Positions 34,644-45,540 of a stretch of 64,000 bases of DNA are shown piece after piece; position 1 is the stretch's first letter, and every line of letters begins with the position of its first letter. A program made the position numbers and the translations under genes. The notes under the pieces are model-generated. The model was not told the origin of the DNA. It did no database searches and saw only the letters and a program-made list of their open reading frames with translations. The stretch covers positions 5,614,304 through 5,678,303 of the forward strand of contig NW_003314262.1 in assembly GCF_000143415.4 (NCBI RefSeq), written 5' to 3'. The stretch comes from Selaginella moellendorffii (taxonomy: Eukaryota > Streptophyta > Lycopodiopsida > Selaginellales > Selaginellaceae).

Positions 34644-36226
34644 TGTAGGCAACTAAATTTTCCATTTTACTTTAGTCACTTAATCGCACCTCCGACCACT
34701 TGGAGGAGTCTCATTCGCAACCTCCATAAGTCCCATTCAGAACTTGGGGCTTAATAGCCCCGCAAATGGCATCCACGCCACTCAACCTGTGCACTTGGTC
34801 CAAGTGCTCCACGTGTCCGATCCCATGACCGACACCCCAAGGTACCACCGACATACCAGCCCGTTACGCTAGGCCATGCCCATCCACCTTGGTCACATTG
34901 GTGGTCCAACACCACCTGTATTACAATCCCGTCTCTCAAAGACTAAGCCATGCATCCATGAGTGGCTATCCTAGATCCACTCCATAACATCCTTAGGATG
35001 CCTGCAAACATGGGGAATAGCCTTCCCCAATGTCTCCTTTCCAGTCCCCACCAAGTCCCTTCTTGTCCATGGTCGTGTTCACCAACACTGCCACTGGATC
35101 AAGGCCCACAGGCCCGACCACTATGTCCAACTATCCTCTGGGACTTCCTCACTGTGTGACGGTGTCCCTTGTCACCACACTAGAGGGCTGCTCCTCTTCC
35201 TTTCCATAGTCTGGGACTTTGGGGCAACGTTTCGGAACACCGTGGCCCTACGCGAGCCTCGTGGGTACTCTCATCGCCTTCTACCTTTGGGTGCTCTAAC
35301 CATGGGCTTAGAGCGAGGTTTCGTTGAGCCACACCAGGTATCCAAGTAGGTAGTGCCACCCACACTTGGACTGGGAGCATCGGCCAGTCGATCTCCCGGG
35401 GGAACTAGAGCCGGCTCTTGAACACTTCACCAAGCTACCCCGCTTGTCGGTTCGTGTTCACTCTAGTCTTGGACTTCCCAGTGGGCAGCTCATCACCCAA
35501 CACTGGGTACAGGCCTTCCTGAGCCAAACTAGCCTTTCCTGGCCAAACTGGCTCCACTGTAGTCCTCCCCCTACTATACTTTTGGAGCTAACCAAACCCC
35601 TCAGGGTCTGGGAGATGAACACTTTGGGCTTTCACCCTCTCAGACTCGAACTCGGACTCAGACTCGGACTCGGACTCGGACTCGGACTCGGACTCGGACT
35701 CGGACTCAGACTCGGGCTCGGTCTTGGTCCCGGTCCCGGTCTCGGTCCCGGTCCCGGTCTCGGTCTCGGTCCTGGTCTCGGTCTCGGTCTTGGTCTCGAC
35801 CTCGGACTCCATCTCGGGTCCTTCTCGGACTCCATCTCGGACTCCATCTCGGATTCCATCTCGGGTCCATCTCAGACTCCGTCTTGGACTCCATCTCGGA
35901 CTCCATCTCGGGTCCATCTCGGACTCCATCTCGGACTCCATCTTGGTCCATCTCGGACTCCACCTCGGACTCTAACTCAGGTCCATCTCGGACTCCATCC
36001 CGAGTCCATCTCGGACTCCATCTCGGACACTTCCACGTATCATGTGTTGGTCCTTTTGGGTCCCTTTTTGGAGCCTCGCTTATTGCTCGCTTCATGCTCG
36101 TTCCTTGAGCACTCCGTTGGGAGTTCCGCTCCCGCTCTCAACCTTTCTCGTTTGGCTTTTGCTTCGGCCACTACCACGTGGCACCCTTTCGGCTCCACTT
36201 TGGGGCTTAGGGATTTGTGTCTCACA
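34644..36226 (-). repeat. Element B 5' LTR with CTCGGA satellite
   Basis: Close copy of 29033-30620, starting TGTGAGACACAAATCC in minus orientation and ending gttgcctaca. The satellite block (about 35640-36020) differs in repeat number from the other LTR. Confidence 0.9.
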
Positions 36227-36231
36227 ATTTA

Positions 36232-37130
36232 GTGATCCAGTGGGTGTTGGACCAATTCCAGGATACCATGCTAGAGGAGCTACTGGCGGGGTTGCCCCCT
36301 GCATGACCGATAGAACACAAGATTGAGCTAGTTGAGGGTGATAAGGCGGTGGTTCGTCCCCCCTATCGTTTGAACGAAAAGGAACTCGAGGAGCTCAAGT
36401 GCCAACTAAAAGAGTTGGTGGATAAAGGGTATGTTAGGTTGAGCAAATCGCTGTACTTGTTCAATAGGTTGGGAAACGCAAAATACTTCTCGAGGATTGA
36501 CCTAAGGTCAGGATACTAACAAATCAGGGTAGCAGAGGAAGATGTCGAGAAGACAATTTATCAAACAAGGTATGGGAGCTTCAAGTTATGAGTTTCTAGT
36601 GATGCCCTTTGGGCTATGCAATACACTGGTAACATTTTTGGCACTGATGAACCACATCTTTGTACCCTATCTCACTTTGTGGTTGTCTATATTGATGACA
36701 TCTTGATCTATAGCGAGACGCTAGAAGAGCATACCGAACACTTGACGAAAGTGTTTGAGAAACTAAGGGAACACAAGTTGTATGCTAAAGAGAGCAAATA
36801 TAACTTTGCTTAACAAAAGTTAAAGTTTTTTAAGCATGTGGTGGGCAAGGATAGGCTTAAGGTGGACCCTGAGAAAGTTCAAGCAATCCAAGAATAGGAG
36901 TGACCATTGAATGTACATGAGTTAAGGGCATTTTTGGGGCTATACAACTACTACCGAAAGTTTATCAAACACTATTCGAAAGTAGCTCTACCCTTAATGG
37001 ACCAAACGGGTAAAGGGAAGATGGTATAGACAGCGGAATGTGAGGTGGCATTTGTCCACCTCAAAGGGAAGTTGAGGAAGACCCCCGTGTTGGCGTTACC
37101 CGACTTTGGTAAGGACTTTGAGATAGAAAC
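36232..37130 (+). pseudogene. Element A: reverse transcriptase remnant
   Basis: This continues the protease frame of 29032 across element B. It reads W-V-L-D-Q-F-Q-D-T-M-L then R-P-P-Y-R-L-N-E-K-E-L-E-E-L, the approach to Ty3/gypsy RT. About 40 codons around the V-D-Y-R-x-L-N motif are missing between K-S-L-Y and L-F-N-R-L-G-N-A-K-Y-F-S. The catalytic Y-I-D-D-I-L-I-Y-S is present (about 36690-36716). It ends in the R-A-F-L-G-L-Y-N-Y-Y and P-V-L-A-L-P-D-F connection region, with several stops. It is split at 37130 by element C and resumes at 42733. Confidence 0.85.
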
Positions 37131-37347
37131 TGTTAGGATGTGAATCCAATCAAAAAGGTTGTGATCCATTAATGAGTGATTCACATGAGAAACAAGAGAA
37201 GAGGAAAGGCTCAAAGCCTGGAAGAAGAAGAAGAGAACAACAAAAACCTAGCCTCCCCCTTTGCGCTAGTCGGACCATATATGTCTCGTACGGATCCCCC
37301 GTCGTCCCGCATCTGTACTAGTTATGAGCCAAGAATAGCTCATAACA
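37131..37347 (-). repeat. Element C 3' LTR
   Basis: 217 bases, 98.6% identical to the 5' LTR. The polyprotein stop codon TAA (37350-37348) abuts it. Confidence 0.95.
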
Positions 37348-40300
37348 TTACCCCCCACTTTGAAAAGCTCTGTCCTCAGAGCTGGCTGGTAACACAGGAT
37401 CCCACTGAAACAGGTGCACCAGATGATCAAACTCCTGTTGAGAAAGCCAGGTATCTGCATCCCCCCCAGTGTTCATCCAGTGAACCAGATAACGCTTAAT
37501 CGTACGTCGACGCAGCTGACGAATCTCCACATCGATCACCTTATCTGGCACAACTAGATGCTGGTCCCCCAACGATCGGACTGGAACTTCCACTGTCGGC
37601 ATGGGAGTAGGACCATAATGCAACTTGAGCTCAGAAACGTGGAACACATCATGGAGCTTGCACCCTTGAGGAAGAGCCAGCCGAAATGCCACCTCATTGA
37701 TCCTTTCAATCACCTGAAAAGGACTGAAGTAGCGTTGAGTCAGCTTGGATCGAGAACCTGCTCGACGGCCTAGAGTGTGACGATGGGGGTGGAACTTGAT
37801 GTACACCAGGTCGCCAATAGCGAATGTTCGAAAACTCCGATGCTTGTCAGCTTGAAGTTTCATGGTTGCACGAGCTGCCTCCAACCTGCTATGAACTTGT
37901 TGATGCAACTCCCGAATGGTCTCTAGATGTCCAGAAACTGTCACCTCTGGGACCGGAAGAGCAGGAGCTGGCCAACGTAGGATTCGACGCCCATATAGAA
38001 TCTCCAAAGGAGCAAACCCTGTAGCAGAATGACAGGCCGAATTATATGCGAATTCTGCATATGGAAGCCAGTGCAGCCATGATGTAGGACGATCCAGTGT
38101 GTAACCCCTGAGAAATACCTCCATTGTCTGATTGGTTCGTTCTGTCTGCCCATCCGATTGGGGATGATATGCTGAACTGAAACTGAGCTTGGTCCCAAGA
38201 GCTGAAAAAAGGTGACGCCAGAATGAGCTGAGGAACTTCGGATCCCGGTCAGAAACAATCTCCCGAGGCAGACCATGGAGGCAAATCACTTCTCAAGAAA
38301 ACAACTCGGCTATCCCTGCTGCAGACACTGAACTTGTCATAGGCAGAAACCGAGCTGTCTTGCTGAAACGGTCAACCACCACCATTATCATGTCTTTCCC
38401 TTGGCAACGAGGCAGACCACCCACAAAGTCCATGGAAATGCTAGTAAAGGGACCATCTGCAACTGGTAATGGCTGGAGAAGACCTGGAGAAGCCACTGTC
38501 TCTGTCTTTACCACCTGACATACCGGACATTCTTGAATCCACGCCTTCACTTCTCGCTGCATGCCTTTCCAAACAAAGCGAAGCTTGATGGCCGCCAATG
38601 TTGCTGCCACCCCGGGATGTCCAGCAAGAATTCCCTGATGACACTCACGGAAAATTTCTTGCCGCAATGGATGCTTGTTGTTGAGAAACACCCGTCCCTT
38701 TGACCAGAGAATGCCATCAATGAGGACCAGCTTGGGATGTTGCTCCCCATTCTGAAGCCGCTCTAGAATCTGTTGAAGGGCCACATCTTGTGCGTACCCC
38801 TCCTGAATCTGCTCTACGTACTTCGGCTGCAGGCGAGAAATCCCATAGAGAGCTGACTCCTCGGTGCGTGCAAACTTCCGTGAAAGAGCATCTGGAAGTA
38901 CATTGGAAGCACCTGGTCGATACTCGATAGTGAAGTCAAAGGCTTGAAGTTCTTCCACCCAACGCATCTGCTTCTTGTTGAGGTGGGGTTGAGTGAGCAA
39001 AAACCGAATGCTCACATGATCAGTGCGAAGCCGAAAATGACGGAAAGCCAAATAATGCTTCCATCGACGAACAGCATGCATAACACCTGCCATTTCCTGT
39101 TCGTATACTGGAGCTCTGGATTCAATCTCCGTAAACCGGCGGCTCTCAAAAGCAACAATGCCATGCTGCTGGAGTAAAACTCCTCCCACTCCTTGGTCTG
39201 ATGCATCAGTCTCTACTGTGAATTCCTTTGAAAAATCTGGCAAAACCAGAACCGGAGCCTCCACAATTCGTTGCTTGAGGTTCATGAACGCCTGCTGGGC
39301 CCTAGCATTCCAACAGAATTGTGTCGACCTGAGGAGATCTGTGAGAGGAGCAGCTACTGACGCAAAGTGCTTAACAAACTTCCGCAAGTAGTTGGCAAAT
39401 CCCAAGAAGGCCCGAAGCTGTTTCATGGTTTGTGGTATTGGCCAGTCGGCAACAGCCTCTAACTTGTTTGGATCCGCCATCACCTGTCCCTCAGCCACCT
39501 TAAATCCCAGGTAGTCCACTTCCACAGCACCAAAAGAACACTTTGCGAGCTTGCACACCATTCCTGCTTCCTCCAACGCTTGCAGTACCTGTTCCACGTG
39601 ATTGAGGTGCAGCTTCCAAGTTCGGCTGAAGATCAAGATGTCATCGAAGAACACCACCACAAAGTTGAACAAGAACCGTCCCAACACCTTGTTCATGGCG
39701 GCTTGAAATGTGGCTGGTGCATTAGTGAGCCCAAATGGCATCACCTTAAATTGGAAAAGACCCCTGTGTGTCCTGAATGCAGTTTTGTGACGATCACGTT
39801 CCACCACATTAATTTGATAATACCCCGATCTCAAATCCAGCTTTGTGAAGAAACAGGCTCCCCCAAGCTCATCCATCAATTCCTCCACCCTCGGAATAGG
39901 ATACCTGTTTTTGACTGTGATTCTGTTCAGTGCTCTGTAGTCCACACACAGTCGCCAACCACCGTCTTTTTTCAGAACCAGCAAAATGGGAGCAGCAAAT
40001 GGACTAGAACTCGGCTCTATCAGTCCCTGCTGAAGAAGCTCATCTGTCATCCTGTCAACCTCTTGACGTTCCTCTCGTGATAATCTCAAAAATGGACGAG
40101 TAACTGGAATGGAGTTGCCCTCTAGAACAATGGAATGTTCCACACCTGTTCTAGATGACACCAACAAAGAAACTTGGTGGCTGAAAACTGGTAGATGACG
40201 GAGGAGAACCTCACGCAAATCTCCTGGAATCGTCAACCTGAGAATATCTTGTCGAAGCTCCTGAAACTCCTCCTGCTGAGCGACTGAATTCTTGCTATCA

Positions 40301-42285
40301 GCCACTCTGCACTGCATCACCTCATCTCTCTCAGCCTTTTGCAACCCTTCTGTTTGGTCTCCAGCTTCAACTGGTACGGCGATTGCGCCCTTCCCACACA
40401 TCCGAGCACACTGGGCGTAAGACATCGTTGAGCAGTCCTAGGGAACCTCGATACCAGCCCAAGTGACCCTCTTGCCATTGTTATTGAAGCTGAGACGTTG
40501 CTCCTGGAAGTTCACCATGATATCCCCAAGCTGCTGGAGAGTCTCCACCCCGATGACTACATCCACTGCACCCATATCCAGCACATGGAACCAACCCTTC
40601 ACTGTGTACTCCCCAACCACAAATGCACAATCCACCACTTGAGATGATTCCACCATCCCTCCATCCGCAATCTCGACATTCAAGAGACTGTTGGTGTGCA
40701 ACGGAAGGAGCTTCAGCTGTGATAAACTCCGCTGATTCACAAATGTGTGTGAGGCACCAGAGTCTACCAGGCCGAAAGCCACCCTGCCATTAATTGTTCC
40801 CCGCACCCGGAAACACTGCGGACCAGTCTTTCCAAAATATGCTGAGCAGGAGATAAATGCCTTGCCACCTGAGCTGTCAGGGTCCTCCAAGCCCGGGCTG
40901 TTGTTCCCTGACTCCCAAACGAAGATCTCCTCACTCTCATCAACCGTGTCCATGTCGACTGGAACAAATTCCCCAGAAGCAGCCTCGCGAAAATGAAGCA
41001 TCGCCACCTTTGCCTTGGGAACAGTAGCACCCTTCCGAGATGGGCAAACCAAATGGTGGCCTCGAGTCCATTTCTGCCCGCAATCAAAGCATTTGCCTAG
41101 CTTTAAATCCTCTGAGCGTTTGGCCCGTTCCTGAGTGGATAGATCTCGCCAAGGCTTGCGTTCCTTATCACTGTTCACTGTCGGCGTAGGGGTCGGTGAT
41201 GCAGCTGGGAAATCCTGACGATGAAGCCTACTTATATCAGGACGACGCAATCAAGACTCCCATTCACGAAACCGCTGGTCTGCATTCAATGCTGCCACCA
41301 TTGCCTGACGCACAGAAACTGGTTTGGTTTGAGCAACATCACCTGCCATTGATGAGGGCAGCGCTGCTACGTAACGCTGGGCCAAAATCTCATCTGAAAC
41401 TCCCACTACCTCATATCTGGCCCGTAACCATCCTGTATTGAATGCTTGGAGAGTTTGATGTTGCCAGTCATAGCGAAGGTCGCACAACTTGTTGAAGGGC
41501 AGCTCCAAAACTGGGGTCAGGATGAAAGTGTCTGTGATCAAGACTTTGAACTGTTCCCAGTCCGGGAATATGCGAGCTCGTTCCAAGTTATGAAACCACT
41601 CAGAAGCCAGATCCTTCAAGAAGATTGATGCAAAGGGAACCTTATCCACTCCCTTGGTATCTCACCACACAAAACACCACTCCAGCTTGCGGAGCCAATC
41701 TTGAAGTCTTAGTCGATCATTTGAGCCATCGTACTCCGGTATATTGAGCTTCTCCCGATCCTGCCACCGTGACCCCATCCCTGGACCCCTCTCGAGTATC
41801 GCCTTGGCCCCTCCTTCTGGAACTGGTGACTTCATCTTCTCCAGCAAGTCATCATACCAAGGTCGATCACCTGTTGGGGGTAATTCAGGACTCGAATCTT
41901 GGAACCAATCTTCATCAGAAAAATGGTGCACGATGTCTTTCAGATCAGGGTCTCCTCGATCCTTGACCCTAGACCCCATCTGTTCTTGCTTCTCTGTCAA
42001 AACCCGCTGCTGCTCCCCCAGCTCCTCTATCTTGCCACTCATAGTGGCCTGATTGTGCTCGATGATGGCCAAGGTACGCTGCAATTGTTGGAACCTCTCC
42101 AAGTCCTGCTGATGATTCGTCACATAGCGCTGCATGAAAGACTGCAACACCTCCCTCAACTCACCAACCGGCTCAGGCACTACCTGTGGAGAATTCACTG
42201 GATCGACCACCTCTACATTGCTGGATTCTCCATCTGCTGAAGGGGAAGATTTCACCTCTTTTTTTCCTTTGTTCCATGGTGGCAT
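37348..42285 (-). pseudogene. Element C gag-pol polyprotein frame with four in-frame stops
   Basis: One continuous minus-strand frame from M-P-P-W-N-K-G-K-K (42285) to the stop at 37348, interrupted only by TGA (41664-41662), TGA (41253-41251), TAG (40440-40438) and TGA (38295-38293). In order it has a gag with coiled coil and E-W-F-H-N-L, the zinc knuckle C-F-D-C-G-Q-K-W-T-R-G-H-H-L-V-C (about 41100), the protease G-L-V-D-S-G-A-S-H-T-F-V, RT with F-F-D-D-I-L-I-F-S, RNase H (T-D-A-S-D-Q-G-V-G), the integrase H2C2 and D,D,E core, and a C-terminal chromodomain-like end (Y-L-V-H-W-M-N then D-T-W). Every stop can arise by one C-to-T or G-to-A change. This copy cannot make the full polyprotein. 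Confidence 0.92.
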
Positions 42286-42510
42286 TGCTTCTTTCCGGCG
42301 CCTCGCTCTCGCCCAAGCCCAGATCGCCCATGGCAGCCTAGGGTAAATGATCGCCGCCGCAAACACCTCCCGTCGGATGCCCTGCTGAGACAGCTGTACC
42401 CTAGATCGGGCGAATGCCGTGGAGCTAAGGACGTGGACCAATCCTCTCTCCCACGATGTGATATCCCGAATGATCTTTGCCAAGGTCCTAATCAATGCTC
42501 CGATACCAAA

Positions 42511-42727
42511 TGTTAGGATGTGAATCCAATCAAAAAGGTTGTGATCCATTAATGAGTGATTCACATGAGAAACAAGAGAAGAGGAAAGGCTCAAAGCCTG
42601 GAAGAAGAAGAAGAGAATAACAAAAACCTAGCCTCCCCCTTTGCGCCAGTCGGACCATATATGTCTCGTATGGATCCCCCGTCGTCCCGCATCTGTACTA
42701 GTTATGAGCCAAGAATAGCTCATAACA
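42511..42727 (-). repeat. Element C 5' LTR
   Basis: 217 bases. The right flank GAAAC repeats the left flank. Host element A resumes directly after it. Confidence 0.95.
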
Positions 42728-42732
42728 GAAAC

Positions 42733-42945
42733 GGATGCTTCGGACTTTGTATTGGGTGTAGTTTTGAAGCAAGACAACCATCCAGTGGCGTTCTTCTCGA
42801 AGAAGTTGGACAAGGCTCAGTGATGGGCCAATGCTTTGGCTGAGTTTAATTGCAAAATTCTGTATAAACTTGGGAAGAGCAACATCGTGGTAAATGCTCT
42901 AAGTCAAAAAGAAAACTTGAAGTTGGCGATATTTAGCACGACAAC
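42733..42945 (+). pseudogene. Element A: RNase H remnant
   Basis: It continues the split frame with D-A-S-D-F-V-L-G-V-V-L, then H-P-V-A-F-F-S-K-K-L-D and V-V-N-A-L-S-Q-K, the standard RNase H landmarks. One TGA is present. The frame fades into B-family LTR sequence near 42945. No integrase of element A was found further right. Confidence 0.8.
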
Positions 42946-45540
42946 AACTTTTTCAACCTTCAACCATTTGGAAGAGTCTTACTCACAACCTTTATAAGTT
43001 CTATTCTTAACTTAAAGACTTGCTAGCCCCATGAATGGCCCCTATACCACTCTGCCTTTACATTTAGTCTAAGTGCTCCACATATCTGATCCCACTACAA
43101 ATACCCAAAAGTACCATTAACATATCCACCCATTATGCTAAGGCCATCTTCATTCACCTTTGCCTCATTGATAGTCCAAAACCACTTGTACCATAGTCTA
43201 GTCTCCCAAAAACTTGGCCATCTATTCATAAGTGGTCATTTAATGACCACCCTTTAGCATCCTTAGGATGTGTGAAACACAAATCCCAAGCCCCAAAGTG
43301 GAGTCGAAAGGGCACCATATGGTGGTGGCCAAAGCAAAAGCCAAACGAGCATAACATATTTGGACTAAAAACTCCAACTTAAAAGATTGAGAATAGTAGT
43401 GGAACTCTTAATAAAGTGCTCGAGAAAGAAGCACGAAGTGAGCAATAAGTGAGTCTTTAGAAAAGGAACACAAGAGGACCAACACATGACACGTGGAAGT
43501 GTCCAAGATGGACCCGAGATAGAGTCCAAGATGGACCTGAGATGGAGTCCGAGATGAGCCTGAGATGGAGTCCGAGATGGAGTCCAAGATGGACCTGAGA
43601 TGGAGTCCAAGATGGACCCGAGATGGAGTCCGAGATGGAGTCCGAGATGGGCCCGAGATGGAGTCTGAGATGGGCCCGAGATGGAGTCCAAGATAGAACC
43701 GAGACCGAGACTGAGACCAAGACCAAGACCGAGTCCGAATCTGAGACCGAGACCGAGACCTAGACTAAGTCCGAGTCCAAATACTAATACAGGCTGTTGG
43801 GTGAAAGCCCAAAGCGATCGTCCCTCAAGGAGGGGGGGGGGGGGGGGGGGGGTTGCAGAGGGTTCCAAAAAGTATAGTAGGGAGAGTGTGGGGGTTGGAG
43901 CCCAATGGAGCCAGTTTAGCTAGGAAAGGCCAGTTTGGCCTAGGAAGGTTGTACCTAGGTGTTGGGTGATGAGCTGATCACTGGGAAGTTCAAGACTAGA
44001 GTGAATATAGACTAATAAGTGAGGTAGCTTAGTGAAGTGTTCAAAAGCCGACTCTAGTTCCCCAGGGAGATTGAATGGTCGATGCTCCTAGTCCAAGTTT
44101 GGGCGGCACTACCTACTTGGATACCTGGTGTGGCTCAACGAAACCTCACTCTAAGCCCATGGCTAGAGCACCCAAAGGCGGAAGGCAAGGAGAGTACCCA
44201 CGAGGCTCGCATAGGGCCACAGTATTCCAAAATGTTGTCCTAATGTTCTAGACTATAAAAAGGAAGAGGAGCAATCCTTTGGTGTAGTGATCAAGGATAC
44301 AGCCGTATAGAGAGGAAGTCCTAGAGGACTGTGGGACTTAATGGTCAAGCTTGTGGGCCTTGATCCAGTGGCAGTGTTAGTGAACACGGCCATGGACAAA
44401 AAGGGACTTGGTGGGGACCAGAAAAAGGATATTGGGGAAAGCTATTCCCCATTTCTGTGGGCATCCTATGGATGCTAAAGAGTGGATCTAGGATGATCAT
44501 TCATGGATGGATAGCCCAATCTTTGAAAGACAAGACTATGATGCAGCATCATTGGGACACCCAAACACTCTAGAGCACCAAGAGGTGGTGTTTAATGTTG
44601 CGAGGGCAATAGATAAGGCTTAAGGGACTAAATCCCTAGCGAATGATGGATAACAACTTCTGGTAGCAATTGCATTGCTGCAACTTGATTAAAACCGAAA
44701 TCAACAAAGAACAAAAAAGAACCCGTATCTACAAACCCAAGGTGAAGGGGCATAGCATTAGTGTAATGGGCTGATTTGTCAGTGGTACCTTAGAGTGTCA
44801 GTCATAAGATCGGACACGTGGAGCACTTGGACTAAGTGTAAAGGTTGAGTGGCATGGATGCCATTCTCGGGGCTAACAAGTCCTTAAGTCCAGAATAAGA
44901 CTTATGGAGGTTGTGAGTGAAACTCCTCCAAATGGTCGGAGGTGTGGCTAAGTGATTAAAGTAGAGTAGAAAAATTAATCACTTACAGAATGCTTGAAGA
45001 CATAGAGAATTCAATCCCCATCAAGTCCATCCCCGTCCATGGCAGTGCTCGCTAACACTACCATTGGGTTAAGGCCCGAAAGCCTGATAACAAATGCTAT
45101 TGACCTTTGGCACTTCCACACCACATGATTATATTCTTAGTCACTACACAAAAGGATTGCTCCTTTTTCTTTCCACAATCCGAGATTTTGGATGATATTT
45201 CAAAACACTACGGCTCTACACAAGCCTCATAGGTACTCTCCCCACCTTTTGCCTTTGGGTGCCCTAGCTATGTGGCTAAAGCGAGATTCTGATAAGCCAT
45301 GCCAAGTATCCAAAAATGTCATAGACAAAAGATTAGTTTGAGTGGTGAAATTAAAACTTTCATGAATGCTTTATTTACCAAGTTACCCTATTTGTTTGTT
45401 CATATTCACTTTAGCCTAGTGGTTATGTCATCACCCACCACATGGATGTAACCTTCTTAGGTTACACTAGCCTTTTTTGTCCAAACTGATTCCACCGGAG
45501 TCCAATCTTTACTTTGGGGTTTAGGGATTTGTGCTTCACA
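42945..45540 (-). repeat. Old B-family LTR (D), split by a younger LTR
   Basis: About 42945-43270 plus 44988-45540 align to the B LTR in minus orientation. The right end is tttagggatttgtgcttcaca, and the two parts abut exactly at the insertion site (ccttaggatg, then gaatgcttg; B has ccttaggatgcctg). It is strongly diverged and lacks the 0.6-kb CTCGGA satellite block present in the other LTR copies. The left boundary is blurred. Confidence 0.75.
43271..44987 (+). mobile_element. Solo LTR of B family (E), plus orientation, nested in LTR D
   Basis: It starts TGTGAAACACAAATCCC, ends TTAATCACTTACA, and is 1717 bases long. Flanks are GGATG (43266-43270) and GAATG (44988-44992). The undisturbed B LTR has GGATG at this site, so this is a target duplication with one later change. 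It contains a tccgagatgga-type satellite (about 43495-43700), a gaccgagac array and a run of 21 G (43832-43852). No interior follows, so it is a solo LTR. Confidence 0.85.

Larger units (their letters stand above)
29033..36226 (-). mobile_element. Element B: full-length non-coding LTR retrotransposon (LARD-like)
   Basis: Direct LTRs of 1588 bases (29033-30620) and 1583 bases (34644-36226) run TG...CA. The element is flanked by an exact 5-base duplication ATTTA (29028-29032 and 36227-36231). On the minus strand the 5' LTR (right) is followed by TGGTATCGGAGC (34640-34629), an initiator-tRNA-Met primer site, and a purine-rich tract (gggtggtggag, about 30632-30622) precedes the 3' LTR. The 4.0-kb interior has no gag or pol similarity and only short frames. 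It therefore fits the large retrotransposon derivative class, mobilised in trans. The flanking sequence joins in frame across it. Confidence 0.92.
37131..42727 (-). mobile_element. Element C: full-length Ty3/gypsy chromovirus
   Basis: Two 217-base LTRs (37131-37347 and 42511-42727) run TGTTAGGATG...CTCATAACA and differ at three sites, all transitions. The target duplication GAAAC is exact (37126-37130 and 42728-42732). On the minus strand the primer site TGGTATCGGAGC (42508-42497) follows the 5' LTR, and the tract aagtggggggt sits at the 3' LTR, overlapping the end of the coding frame. The gene order gag-PR-RT-RH-INT-chromodomain is complete. Total length is 5597 bases. Confidence 0.95.
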
